From: CAWGHZ01 sp963822575
GTDB lineage: Bacteria > Pseudomonadota > Alphaproteobacteria > MPNO01 > DASWLB01
Length of the DNA: 64,000 nucleotides
Assembly: GCA_963822575.1 (NCBI GenBank)
Contig: CAWGHZ010000006.1
Coordinates: 62,001 to 126,000 of the forward strand
Direction: 5' to 3'
The notes under the pieces were generated by a model. It did not search any database. It worked only from the letters and a program-made list of their open reading frames with translations, and had not been told where the DNA came from. Of this stretch, positions 1 to 7,527 are shown one piece after another. The translations under genes and the position numbers were made by a program. The stretch's first letter is position 1; each line of letters opens with the position of its first letter.

Positions 1-511
1 GGTGCGGCTTCTGCACCGGCGCGGGCTCGACCACGATGTCGGCGAAGTTCCAGCGCGCCGAGTGGTAGGAGAACCGCTCGTCCGAGGTCCAGGCCTTTTT
101 CATCAGCCCGACCGACTCCTCGAACCGCTCCTCCGCCTCGTCGAGCGGCACGCAGAAATGCTGGAACTCGTTGTAGCGGTACCCTTTGCCGACCCCCATG
201 TCGAGCCGGCCGCCCGACAGCACGTCGAGCGTCGCCGCCTGTTCGGCCAGCAGCACGGGGTTGTGCCAGGGCAGCACCATCACGCCCGGACCGAGCCGGA
301 TGTTCCTGGTCTTGGCGGCGAGGTAGGTCAGCAGGTTCATGGTGGCCGAGACTTGGCCGAACCCGGTGAAATGGTGTTCCACCACGAACAGCCCGGTGAG
401 CCCGACATTGTCCGCCTCGACGACGAAATCGACGAAGTTCTGGAAGGAGTCCGAGTCGTCGGTCGCGGTGGTGCGGCCCGCCGTGGCGCCGCCGAACAAT
501 CCGAATTTCAT
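1..511 (-). CDS. Luciferase-like monooxygenase (LLM family), C-terminus outside window
   Basis: The first 170 codons of a flavin-dependent bacterial-luciferase-like monooxygenase; the remainder lies beyond the left edge. Visible are an N-terminal MKFGLFGG strand, a VVEHHF segment after about 45 residues, RLGPGVMVLPWHNPVLLAEQ and the LSGGRLDMGVGKGY stretch, which are standard landmarks of the LLM TIM barrel. Such enzymes use reduced flavin and oxygen to oxidise small organic substrates; the substrate cannot be told. The ATG at 509-511 is chosen because MKFGLF is the usual family start. The upstream region holds a directional repeat array rather than a gene. Confidence 0.85.
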   Translation of the reverse strand, partial: MKFGLFGGATAGRTTATDDSDSFQNFVDFVVEADNVGLTGLFVVEHHFTGFGQVSATMNLLTYLAAKTRNIRLGPGVMVLPWHNPVLLAEQAATLDVLSGGRLDMGVGKGYRYNEFQHFCVPLDEAEERFEESVGLMKKAWTSDERFSYHSARWNFADIVVEPAPVQKPH

Positions 512-613
512 GCCGCCCTCCGCTCGCCGCTCACCGCCGTCACGGCGCACGATAGCAGCCGGGCCGCGCCGGCAAAACCGCGAAAGGCGCATCGGCCGCG
601 CCGCCCCCGCCCG

Positions 614-787
614 ATGTCGCCTCGGTGTCGCGTGTGCGTCGCTTCTACGTCGCTCGATGTCGCCTCAAGGTAACCCGAATGTCGCCTCTATGTCGCCTCA
701 AGGTAACCTGTATGTCACCCCAAGTCGCCCCTGTTTCACGCCTCGTTGCCACGCAAGTCATTGATATTCAACGTATGTCTCCTGAAG
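614..787 (+). repeat. Directional array of ATGTCGCCTCAAGGTAACC-like units
   Basis: Two perfect 19-bp copies of ATGTCGCCTCAAGGTAACC lie at 657-675 and 690-708. Shorter or degenerate units in the same orientation begin at 614 and 679 (ATGTCGCCTC), 712 (ATGTCACCCCAAG) and 776 (ATGTCTCCTGAAG). Unit spacing is irregular (11 to 64 bp), so this is neither a CRISPR nor a simple tandem repeat. Directional multi-copy boxes are known as transposase-binding ends of IS21-type elements and as regulator arrays; which applies here is not shown by the sequence. Confidence 0.6.
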
Positions 788-907
788 CGAGACCTCCGGC
801 GTCCAAAAAATCCAGGCGCCGATGCCGGGCAACGTGACGCGCGATCTATAGAGGAATTTAGGCCTAATGTCAAGGCGGGCGCCCGCTCGACCCCGCCCCG
901 CAAACGG

Positions 908-963
908 GTCGGGCGGCGGTCCGTTAGAACCGCCGGCCGAGCGAATTGGTGGAGCAGAGGGGG
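908..963. repeat. tRNA-Ala end repeat, copy A
   Basis: These 56 bp match 2059-2114 with a single mismatch. The repeated block holds the last 17 nt of the tRNA-Ala gene (TGGTGGAGCAGAGGGGG on the + strand) and the terminator-like palindrome just downstream of it. After the block the homology stops abruptly, so only the tRNA tail is duplicated, as at an attachment site of an element that inserts in tRNA 3' ends. Confidence 0.8.
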
Positions 964-1053
964 CTTTCCACATTCAGGCCGACATTCCGTTTAAGCCCAA
1001 TTCATAAGGCTTTCTTGCCATCAACTGCCAGTAACAGGTGCCAGTAATCTGCC

Positions 1054-1585
1054 CTACTTGACCGCGTTGGCTCCCACTTCGTCATCCTCCTCTTCTTCGC
1101 CCTCCACAATCTCCAGTTCCTGCACGATAGGCCGAGCGGCAGCCGCAAAGGCAGGCGCTTGCTTGAGCAACCATTCCCTCTGCGCTGGCCAGTTGCCTCG
1201 GTCCTGGCATTTCTCGGTCCCAGGCATGTATAGGGCGACGCGAGATGCTTTAGTGCCTGGAAGTTCCTCCCACGACAGCGGGTGCCCAAGTGCGCTCTCA
1301 AGCTGGTCCCGCCTCTCAAGCAGGGCCTTGAACCCCGCCTTTGCCAGGGGCCGGAGATGTAGATTTCGAGCCTTAGGCTCTGCTCCCATGGAAATGTGGC
1401 GTTCAACGCGAAGCTAGGATTTCCGCCGCGCAACCGCTCGAAGGGTTGCCAGTTCCACCGATATGGTGTGCGCTCCGCCAGCGGGAGTGAAGTCCCTGGC
1501 CTCATCCGGCCACGCCTTCCGAACGGACACCGCTTCCAAGCGTGCGAGCGGGACCGCTGCCGCAGTGAGGTCGCCGTCGTCCAAT
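1054..1585 (-). pseudogene. Decayed DUF4268-domain protein
   Basis: Two parts of one family lie in the same frame, separated by a stop codon (TAG, 1414-1416). The N-terminal piece (about 1480-1585) carries VSVRKAWPDEARDFTP, the usual beginning of DUF4268 (PF14088) proteins. The C-terminal piece (1054-1413) runs from LRVERHIS through ALLERRDQLESALGHPLSWE and ELPGTKASRVALY to NWPAQREWL, the usual end of the family, then an acidic tail. The roughly 150-200 residues normally found between are missing. DUF4268 proteins are of unknown function and are often found in genomic islands. A 111-residue product starting at 1389 could still be made, but it would be only a domain fragment. Confidence 0.75.
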
Positions 1586-1796
1586 CTGCCCCCGGTTCTT
1601 CGGTGGATTTTCGTCGGGATTATGCCCCGACCCTCCCGCGACCTCTCGAAAATCTTTAGAACGCTTCGGCGGGGTCTGACACCAATCAAGCACCCGGCGC
1701 GGCGACCGGGCCACCCGGTCCCCCGAAGTGCCCCTCGCGACACCGCCCGCGTCAGACCAGAACCGCAGCCTGCCCAAAGCGCATCGGGCATGGGTT

Positions 1797-1828
1797 CGTC
1801 AGAACCGCCGCCCGGGAATTGGTGGAGC
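1797..1828. repeat. tRNA-Ala end repeat, copy B (partial)
   Basis: A third, more diverged copy of the block at 2059-2114: AGAACCGCCGCCCG followed, after a 2-bp deletion and one substitution, by GAATTGGTGGAGC. It includes the CCA end and the first acceptor-stem bases of the tRNA but diverges after GGAGC. It splits the interval between copies A and C in two, suggesting two successive insertions. Confidence 0.65.
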
Positions 1829-1848
1829 GTGACAACTCGTGCGTGGCA

Positions 1849-2040
1849 CTATTTATACGAGAAGGGAGGTCGGCCCCCCTTGGCACGGGCAACTTGGTCA
1901 AGAACCCTGAGAAGCGCCCGCTTCTCGCGGGTGCGCGCAACGCCGGAATTCGGGCGCACGAAATCGCGGTCGCTGAGGCCCAGCTTGGCCTTCCTCTTGT
2001 CGAGGCGCCGCTCGTAGTCGCTCAGCTTTTCCGTCGCCAT
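1849..2040 (-). CDS. Small basic hypothetical protein beside tRNA-Ala
   Basis: A 63-residue, highly charged protein starting MATEKLSDYERRLDKRKAKL and containing RTREKRALLRVLDQVAR, a predicted amphipathic helix with an Arg/Lys-rich surface. ATG 2040 is preferred over the in-frame ATG at 2046 because a GGGG run lies about 10 nt upstream of it. No domain is recognised with certainty. It lies between tRNA-end copies B and C, so it is plausibly cargo of a small inserted element. The protein-like composition and helix periodicity argue for a real gene, but expression is not shown. Confidence 0.45.
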   Translation of the reverse strand: MATEKLSDYERRLDKRKAKLGLSDRDFVRPNSGVARTREKRALLRVLDQVARAKGGRPPFSYK

Positions 2041-2058
2041 CGGCATCGCCCCAGACGC

Positions 2059-2114
2059 GTCGGGCGGCGGTCCGTTAGAACCGCCGCCCGAGCGAATTGG
2101 TGGAGCAGAGGGGG
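2059..2114. repeat. tRNA-Ala end repeat, copy C (the intact tRNA side)
   Basis: Reference copy of the block also found at 908-963 (55 of 56 identical) and, partially, at 1797-1828. It comprises the 3' 17 nt of the functional tRNA-Ala gene and 39 bp downstream of it. Confidence 0.8.
2061..2090 (-). terminator. Hairpin terminator of tRNA-Ala
   Basis: Perfect 11-bp inverted repeat CGGGCGGCGGT / ACCGCCGCCCG with an 8-nt loop, starting 8 bp past the CCA end of the tRNA on the minus strand. No clear T-run follows, so it may be an imperfect intrinsic terminator or an RNA 3'-end processing barrier. Confidence 0.55.
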
Positions 2115-2173
2115 ATCGAACCCCTGACCTCGACATTGCGAACGTCGCGCTCTCCCAGCTGAGCTACTGCCCC
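2098..2173 (-). tRNA. tRNA-Ala (anticodon CGC)
   Basis: A 76-nt cloverleaf with encoded CCA. Acceptor arm GGGGCAG pairs with CTGCTCC, including the G3-U70 wobble pair that specifies alanine. The D arm is GCTC/GAGC, the anticodon stem CGACG/TGTCG encloses loop TTCGCAA (anticodon CGC, reading GCG), and the T arm carries GGTTCGATCC. The gene is intact; its 3' end is duplicated twice on its downstream side. Confidence 0.95.
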
Positions 2174-2366
2174 GTGAGGGCCGGGATATTGTGTGCCGGC
2201 CCCTTGCCTGTCAAGCGTCGGCGGCCGGCTTTCGTCTCAGCATCCCGTTCGCCCTGGGTAGGCCGCGAAGCGGCCATATCGAAGGGCGATGGCGGCACGA
2301 TCTCTCGGCCTCGGACGAGGCCTACTCAGGACGAACGGCGAGGGGCGGTTCGGCCGCCTGCGCCTG

Positions 2367-3173
2367 TCAGATCGTCATGTCCTTGGCGACCGGGCGCCAG
2401 GCGAGCGAGCGGGCCTGCACCTTCTGCAGGGCAGCGTTCACCAGGATCACGAGGACGGTCACGATCACCGCGCCGGCCAGCACGCCCGTGGTGTCGTTGA
2501 GCGAGCGGGCGTTGTTGATGTACCAGCCGAGCCCCAAGTCGGCGGCGATGAACTCGCCGACCACGGCGCCCGAAAGCGCGCGCGGCAGCGCGATCTTGAG
2601 GCCGGAGAACAGGAACGGCTTCGTCGTGTTCCACACGATCTCGCGGGTGATGGTCCACTGGTTGGCGCCGGCGACGCGCGCCATCGAGACGAGCCGCGGG
2701 TCGACCGCCATGATGCCGGCGAGGCCGTTGTAGAACAGCAGGAAGAACACGATCGAGGCGACGAACACGACCTTGGTGGTGATGCCGATGCCGATCCACA
2801 GGATGAACAGCGGCCCGAGGGCCAGCTTGGGCACGCCGAACGCGGCCGAGATGAACGGGTCGAGCGCCGCCATCAGCCGCGGCGAAAGCCTGAGCAGGAA
2901 CGGCAGGACCGCGCCGCCGACGCCGCCGATGATCATGCCGGCCGCCGCCTCGTAGAACGTGACCAGCGTGTCGCGCGCCAGCTCGCCCGAGACGGCCATC
3001 TCCCAGATGCGCGCGACGGTCGCGACCGGGCCGGGCAGCCATTCGGCGCCCATCATGACGGAGCCCCACTGCCACACGGCGAGGCAGGCGATGCCGAGCG
3101 CGATCCGCCCGGCCGGGATCAAATGGCGCTTGGCCGAAATGCCGGGCAGGGTCCGGATGACGGCGGTGGTCAT
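2367..3173 (-). CDS. ABC transporter permease (SsuC/TauC-like), second of pair
   Basis: A 268-residue inner-membrane permease of the BPD_transp_1 family with about six hydrophobic segments. The cytoplasmic EAA-type loop that contacts the ATPase runs around ARVAGANQWTITREIVWNT (about residues 160-180), and FGVPKLALGPLFILWIGIG is typical of nitrate/sulfonate/taurine-type permeases. The start codon overlaps the ATPase stop by 4 nt (ATGA), implying translational coupling. It is a paralogue of the permease at 3970-4749, so the channel is probably a heterodimer. The substrate cannot be read from the sequence; sulfonate, nitrate, pyrimidine-precursor or aromatic acid importers all share this form. 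Confidence 0.9.
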   Translation of the reverse strand: MTTAVIRTLPGISAKRHLIPAGRIALGIACLAVWQWGSVMMGAEWLPGPVATVARIWEMAVSGELARDTLVTFYEAAAGMIIGGVGGAVLPFLLRLSPRLMAALDPFISAAFGVPKLALGPLFILWIGIGITTKVVFVASIVFFLLFYNGLAGIMAVDPRLVSMARVAGANQWTITREIVWNTTKPFLFSGLKIALPRALSGAVVGEFIAADLGLGWYINNARSLNDTTGVLAGAVIVTVLVILVNAALQKVQARSLAWRPVAKDMTI

Positions 3174-3973
3174 TGGATTTCCCTTCGCACGGTCTCGAAC
3201 ATGTCGCCGAACCCCTCGAGCTTGTAGACGTTGCCGAGGTCGCGCGGCCTGGGGATGGTGATCCGATGCTCGCTGATGATCTTGGCTGGCGACTTGGACA
3301 TGACCAGCACGCGGTCGCCCAGCGCGATCGCCTCGCCGATGTCGTGGGTGACGAAGACGATGGTCTTGCGCCCCTGGTTCCACAGCCGCAGCAGGTCCTG
3401 CTGGAGCTGGCCGCGGGTCTGGGCGTCGACCGCGCCGAACGGCTCGTCCATCAGGATGATCGGCGGGTCGTAGGCGAGCGTGCGGATCAACGAGGCGCGC
3501 TTGCGCATGCCGCCCGACAGCTCGTGCGGGTAGTACTTCTCGAACCCCGTCAGGTTCACCGAACGCAACAGCGTCTGCACCCGGTCCATCGCCGCCGAGT
3601 CGAGCCGGCCCTGCACCTTGAGCGGGAAGGTGACGTTGTCGATCAGCGTGCGCCACGGCAGCAGATTGTCGTCCTGGGTGACGTAGCCGATCTGGCAGTT
3701 CCAGCCCGGATTGAGGGAGGCGCTTTGGCCCGTCTCGATCGTCTCGCCGCGGAACACGATGTCGCCGCCCGACGACCCGTCGACCTGGGCGATGATGTTG
3801 AGCAGCGTCGATTTGCCGGCGCCCGACGGGCCGACCATGGTCAGGAACTCCTGGTCGGCGACGTGGAACGACAGGTCGGCGAGAATCCACGGCGCCTCGC
3901 CCTGGCCGGAACGCGGCGGGAAGCGCTTGGCGAGGCCTTTGACCTCGAGCATCGGTGTGGCGGCGGCGTTCAT
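3170..3973 (-). CDS. ABC transporter ATP-binding protein (SsuB/TauB-like)
   Basis: A 267-residue ATPase subunit. Walker A GPSGAGKST is at residues 48-56; the Q-loop lies in YVTQDDNLLPWRT, the signature is LSGGM, Walker B ends in PIILMDEP and the switch histidine is in VTHDIGEA. The family energises import through paired SsuC/TauC-type permeases. It is sandwiched between the two permease genes with 4-nt overlaps on both sides, so all three are one translational unit. ATG 3973 gives the normal family start. Confidence 0.93.
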   Translation of the reverse strand: MNAAATPMLEVKGLAKRFPPRSGQGEAPWILADLSFHVADQEFLTMVGPSGAGKSTLLNIIAQVDGSSGGDIVFRGETIETGQSASLNPGWNCQIGYVTQDDNLLPWRTLIDNVTFPLKVQGRLDSAAMDRVQTLLRSVNLTGFEKYYPHELSGGMRKRASLIRTLAYDPPIILMDEPFGAVDAQTRGQLQQDLLRLWNQGRKTIVFVTHDIGEAIALGDRVLVMSKSPAKIISEHRITIPRPRDLGNVYKLEGFGDMFETVRREIQ

Positions 3974-4749
3974 GCTCCCATGACCCTCGACGTCGGACCC
4001 TGTTGCGGCGGCCGCCAGCGCAGGAGCCAACGCTCGCCGCGGGCGACCAGGAGGTTCACCACGACGACGAGCAGCGTGAGCGTGGTGAGCGAAACGAACA
4101 CGATGGTGGTGTCGAAATCGGTGGCGCCAGCGTTGATCATGTAGCCGAGGCCGCGGTTCGACGAGATCAGCTCGCCCACCACCGCCGCGCCGATGGCGTA
4201 GGGCGCGGCGATGCGGAAGCCGGCGAAGGCATAGGGGATCGCGCCCGGCCACACGACGTGGCGCGCGATGTCGCGCTCGGACGCGCCGAACACGCGGGCG
4301 ATCGAGACGAACTGCGCGTTGACCGCGTTCACCCCGGCGGTGGTCGAGAAGAACACCAGGAACGACACGATGGCCGCGACCAGGGCCACCTTGGGCTCGA
4401 GGTCGATGCCGAACCACAGGATGAACAAGGGCGCCAGCGCCAGCTTGGGCACGCCGTACCCGCCTGCCATGTAGGGGTCGAGGATGGCGCTCACCACGGG
4501 GTGGCGGCGCAACACGAAGGGCAGAAGCGCCCCCGGGATGCCGCCCACCAGGAAGCCGTAGAACGCCGCCTTCAACGTGTAGCCCATGTGGAAGAACAAA
4601 TCGCCCGACAGGACCTCGTCCCACATGCGGGTGGTGACCTTCCACGGGCTGGAGAACCAGATCGTCCCCCACTCCACGCTTGAAAGCTGCCAGGCGCCGA
4701 TGACCAGTACCAGCACGATCAGCCGGTCGATGGCGACCCGCTGGTTCAT
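3970..4749 (-). CDS. ABC transporter permease (SsuC/TauC-like), first of pair
   Basis: A 259-residue polytopic permease; YGVPKLALAPLFILWFGID and the coupling loop ARVFGASERDIARHVVWPG match its partner at 2367-3173. The N-terminus is shorter than that of the partner and begins almost directly with the first membrane segment. ATG at 4747-4749 is chosen because the extended frame upstream is basic, low-complexity sequence. It stands about 150 bp downstream of the second binding-protein gene, so the five genes 6967-2367 are likely one operon. Confidence 0.9.
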   Translation of the reverse strand: MNQRVAIDRLIVLVLVIGAWQLSSVEWGTIWFSSPWKVTTRMWDEVLSGDLFFHMGYTLKAAFYGFLVGGIPGALLPFVLRRHPVVSAILDPYMAGGYGVPKLALAPLFILWFGIDLEPKVALVAAIVSFLVFFSTTAGVNAVNAQFVSIARVFGASERDIARHVVWPGAIPYAFAGFRIAAPYAIGAAVVGELISSNRGLGYMINAGATDFDTTIVFVSLTTLTLLVVVVNLLVARGERWLLRWRPPQQGPTSRVMGA

Positions 4750-4898
4750 CGCATCCTCCACTCGCTCGCGACGCGCCCGCGGCGCACCGCCTCCCAACGT
4801 CCCCGGTCGCCCCCGGACACCCAGACGCGCCGCGATTGCGCGGCTTTTGCGGCGATGATAGGGGCGTCGCGCCGGCCCGTCAACGGCGCGCGCGGCGC

Positions 4899-5915
4899 CT
4901 ATTTGACGTACTTGTTGGTGTAGATCGAGTCGAACGATTTCAGCTCTTGGCTCGGCTCGATCATCTGGCCGATCAGCATGAGCTGCTGGGCGTGCTGCAT
5001 GCCGCGCACGTCGGTCTTCATCGTGTCGGGCGTCCAGCGCCGCGTGGTCTCGAACGCGTCGTCGAACGTGGCCGGGTCCATGTGCGGGATGCGCGTCTTG
5101 AGGATCGCGGCCGCCTCCTTCGGGTTCGCCTTGAGGAAGCGCATCGCCTCCTCATAGCCGGCGACCATGGTCTCGCAGGTCTTGGGGCGCTTGTCGCACG
5201 TGTCGGGCCGGGCCGTGATGCCGTTGAGCGCGAACGGCAACATCTCGGGGAAGTCGCCGGCGTTGCCCGACGACAGCATCGCCGCCGAGCCGTTGTGGAT
5301 CGCGATGGTCGAGTAGGGCAGCACCTGGGCCATCGCGCCGATGTCCCTGGTCTTGAGCGCGGCGATCTCGGCCTGCTGCGACATGAAGGACAGGGTGAAG
5401 TCGCGCTCCGGGTCGATGCCGCCCTTCGAGGCGAAGTAGCGCAAATAGGCGTGCACGATGGTGTTGGGCGCGAGCATGCCGATTTTGAGGCCCTTGAGGG
5501 CGGCGGCGCGCTGGGCGAGCGGCGATTTGATGGTGATGCCCTTCGCCTCGGCGATGTCCTTGCGCAGCACCAGCTCGACCGCCGTGCCTTCGAACGCCTG
5601 GCCGATCGCCATGATCCTGCGGCCGCGGATGTTGGCGCGGATCACCGACGGCATCGACGAGATCGAGAACTCGACGCTGCCCGACAGCACCGCGTTCATC
5701 GCGCCGATGCCGGTGATGACCGGCGATTTGACCTCGAGCCCGCGCCGGGTCCAGAACCCCTTGTCCTGGGCGATGTAGACCGGCGCGAAGGCGAAGGTGA
5801 TCGCCGGAAGCGCGATGGTGGCGTGGTCGGTCTCGGCCGCGGCCGGTCGGGCGACGCCGAGGGCGAGGGCGAACGCCAGCGCCGCGGCGGCGCTGCGGGC
5901 ACGCACGGGGTTCAT
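4899..5915 (-). CDS. ABC substrate-binding protein (NMT1/SsuA-like)
   Basis: A 338-residue periplasmic binding protein with a cleavable signal peptide (AAAALAFALALGVARPAAAE). The start of the mature chain, AITFAFAPVYIAQDKGFWTR, is the canonical NMT1/THI5-like (PF09084) strand-helix in which the ligand-proximal helix follows the AP-Y motif. It is a clear paralogue of the next gene (shared GIGAMNAVL/GIGSMNAVL, IRANIRGR, LALNGI and IYTNK segments), 29 bp away. Two paralogous binding proteins serving one transporter suggest two related ligands. Confidence 0.9.
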   Translation of the reverse strand: MNPVRARSAAAALAFALALGVARPAAAETDHATIALPAITFAFAPVYIAQDKGFWTRRGLEVKSPVITGIGAMNAVLSGSVEFSISSMPSVIRANIRGRRIMAIGQAFEGTAVELVLRKDIAEAKGITIKSPLAQRAAALKGLKIGMLAPNTIVHAYLRYFASKGGIDPERDFTLSFMSQQAEIAALKTRDIGAMAQVLPYSTIAIHNGSAAMLSSGNAGDFPEMLPFALNGITARPDTCDKRPKTCETMVAGYEEAMRFLKANPKEAAAILKTRIPHMDPATFDDAFETTRRWTPDTMKTDVRGMQHAQQLMLIGQMIEPSQELKSFDSIYTNKYVK

Positions 5916-5944
5916 GGTCTGGGTCCCTCTCAGGGGTCAGGCGG

Positions 5945-6967
5945 TCAGGGTACGAACTTGTTGGTGTAGATCTTCTCGAACGAGGCGAGCTTCTCCGACG
6001 GGCGGATCATGTGGCCCTCGATCATCACCTGCTGCGCGCGGGCGAACTTGGCGTCGTCCATGCGCGGCGTCCTGGGGATCCACTTGAGCAGCAGGTCGAA
6101 CGATTTCTGGAACACGTCGGGCGCCATCCCGCGGATGCGCTTCTGCAGGATCGCCACCGCCTCCTTCGGGTGGGCGTGCAGGAAGGCGAGCCCGTCGGCG
6201 ATGCCGGCCACCATGCGCTGGCAATAGCTGGGCTTCTTTTCGCATTCGGCGGGCGTCGCCATCACGCCGTTGAGCGCGATGGGCAGGAGCTCGGGGAAGT
6301 CGCCGTTGCCGTCGGCGCCGCCGCGCAGCCCGCTGGACAGCAGCATACCGAACCCGCCATCGACCGCCTGGATCGGCTGGGGCAGCGTGCCGGCGAAGGC
6401 GCCGATCGCGCCCGACTTGAGCGCGGCGAGCGCCGCCGGCGGCTGCATCGCGGCGATCTGGAAGTCGCGCTCGGGATCGAGCCCGCCCTTGCGCGCGAGC
6501 ATGCGCAGATATGCGTGCGGCAGGGTGTTCGGCCCGCCGAGCGCGACCTTGAGCCCCTTGAGGAGCGCCGCGCGCTTCTCGATCGGGGAGTCGGGCGTGA
6601 CGTGGGCCGCGTCGGCGATCTTCTTCGAAACCACGACCTCCTCGATCAGCCCGTCATAGGTGTGGGCGATCTCGATCACCTTGCGGCCGCGGATGTTGGC
6701 GCGGATGATGGTCATGCCGGACGAGACGGAGAAGTCGGCGCTGCCCGCCAGCACGGCGTTCATCGAGCCGATGCCGGTGATCTCGACAATCTTCATGTCG
6801 AGGCCGCGCTTCGACCAGTAGCCCTCGTGCTCGGCGATATAGGCGGGCGCGAAGCCCATGTTGATCGCGGGCAAGGCAAGGACGGCGTCGTCCGCCGCGG
6901 ACGCGCCTCCGACCAGTCCCATACTCGTCACGAGGCCGAGCGCCAACGCCGTGGTGACACGCTTCAT
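5945..6967 (-). CDS. ABC substrate-binding protein, paralogue of its neighbour
   Basis: A 340-residue periplasmic protein: signal peptide MKRVTTALALGLVTSMGLVG with an Ala-X-Ala site near residue 25, then INMGFAPAYIAEHEGYWSKR, the NMT1-type N-terminal fold. It is first in the transporter operon, with a TTGTTGGTGTA-type 3' end (IYTNKFVP) nearly identical in position to the paralogue (IYTNKYVK). ATG 6967 is preceded by a purine-rich GAGAGGGAAACG, a good ribosome-binding site. The insertion GLRGGADGNG near residue 235 is absent from the neighbour and could alter ligand choice. Confidence 0.9.
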   Translation of the reverse strand: MKRVTTALALGLVTSMGLVGGASAADDAVLALPAINMGFAPAYIAEHEGYWSKRGLDMKIVEITGIGSMNAVLAGSADFSVSSGMTIIRANIRGRKVIEIAHTYDGLIEEVVVSKKIADAAHVTPDSPIEKRAALLKGLKVALGGPNTLPHAYLRMLARKGGLDPERDFQIAAMQPPAALAALKSGAIGAFAGTLPQPIQAVDGGFGMLLSSGLRGGADGNGDFPELLPIALNGVMATPAECEKKPSYCQRMVAGIADGLAFLHAHPKEAVAILQKRIRGMAPDVFQKSFDLLLKWIPRTPRMDDAKFARAQQVMIEGHMIRPSEKLASFEKIYTNKFVP

Positions 6968-7184
6968 CGTTTCCCTCTCCGGTTGGACGGCGGCCCCGAC
7001 GCGGCCGGCCCTTGGTGAAAAAGGATAGGCAGGCGCCCGCCGCCGCGTCAATCGGCCGCGGACCGCAACGTGCCGACGGCGCGCCCCGTACCGATCACGA
7101 CCACGTGTGTTGAAGGCCGGCACGGCGCTCCCAGATGACCGGCAGGGCCCGCGTCGGAAGCGGCTCAGATGGGGATAGCAGGCC

Positions 7185-7508
7185 GTGCTTAATGTTCGCG
7201 TATTGGTGCTCGTGGCGGTTTTCGTCGTCGGTGGAATGGGCGTGGCCCGGGCCGACTGGTTCGGCATGGTCACGGAGCCCGACCATGTCCAGCTCCTCGC
7301 CGAGGTCTCCGACGACCAGCAGATCATGCCGGGCAAGCCGTTCGTCGCCCATGTCACCCGGCTCGACGGCAAGGTCCAAACGACGACCTACGTTCCGGTC
7401 GGGGTGACGGTGATCGGCGACGCCATCAACGTGATCGCGCAGGACGGGACCGGCAACCGGCTGACACTTTCCCTGATCCGCCGGCCGAACCATCACACGG
7501 AAAGCTGA
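7185..7508 (+). CDS. Small exported hypothetical protein
   Basis: A 107-residue protein starting at GTG 7185. Residues 1-23 form a strong signal peptide (LVLVAVFVVGGMGVARA, cleavage before DW); the mature part is about 84 residues with alternating hydrophobic residues suggesting a beta-rich domain (VQLLAEVSD, TTTYVPVGVTVIGDAINVIA). No family is recognised. It is divergent from the transporter operon with a 217-bp gap that should hold both promoters. The opposite strand is also open here but gives an implausible protein. Confidence 0.55.
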   Translation: MLNVRVLVLVAVFVVGGMGVARADWFGMVTEPDHVQLLAEVSDDQQIMPGKPFVAHVTRLDGKVQTTTYVPVGVTVIGDAINVIAQDGTGNRLTLSLIRRPNHHTES

Positions 7509-7527
7509 AGGGGCGCGGCTCGAGCCG

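Larger units (their letters stand above)
512..1053. other. Gene-poor, repeat-bearing spacer
   Basis: No convincing gene is seen here on either strand; open frames lack any family resemblance and overlap repeats. The stretch contains the ATGTCGCC-type array (614-787) and the outermost copy of the tRNA-Ala-end repeat (908-963). Base composition between 650 and 880 is visibly less G+C rich than the surrounding genes, in keeping with foreign or decayed DNA. Confidence 0.6.

Noticed and set aside
2..673. Long + strand open frame over the left end
   Set aside because: It is antisense to the luciferase-like monooxygenase, whose protein has clear family motifs; the + strand product is Arg/His-rich and random-looking.
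614..787. Possible CRISPR array
   Set aside because: Units are irregularly spaced and degenerate, spacers are 11 to 64 bp and no cas genes are nearby.
1002..1505. 167-codon minus-strand frame overlapping the DUF4268 relic
   Set aside because: It is in a different frame from both DUF4268 pieces and shows no family features.
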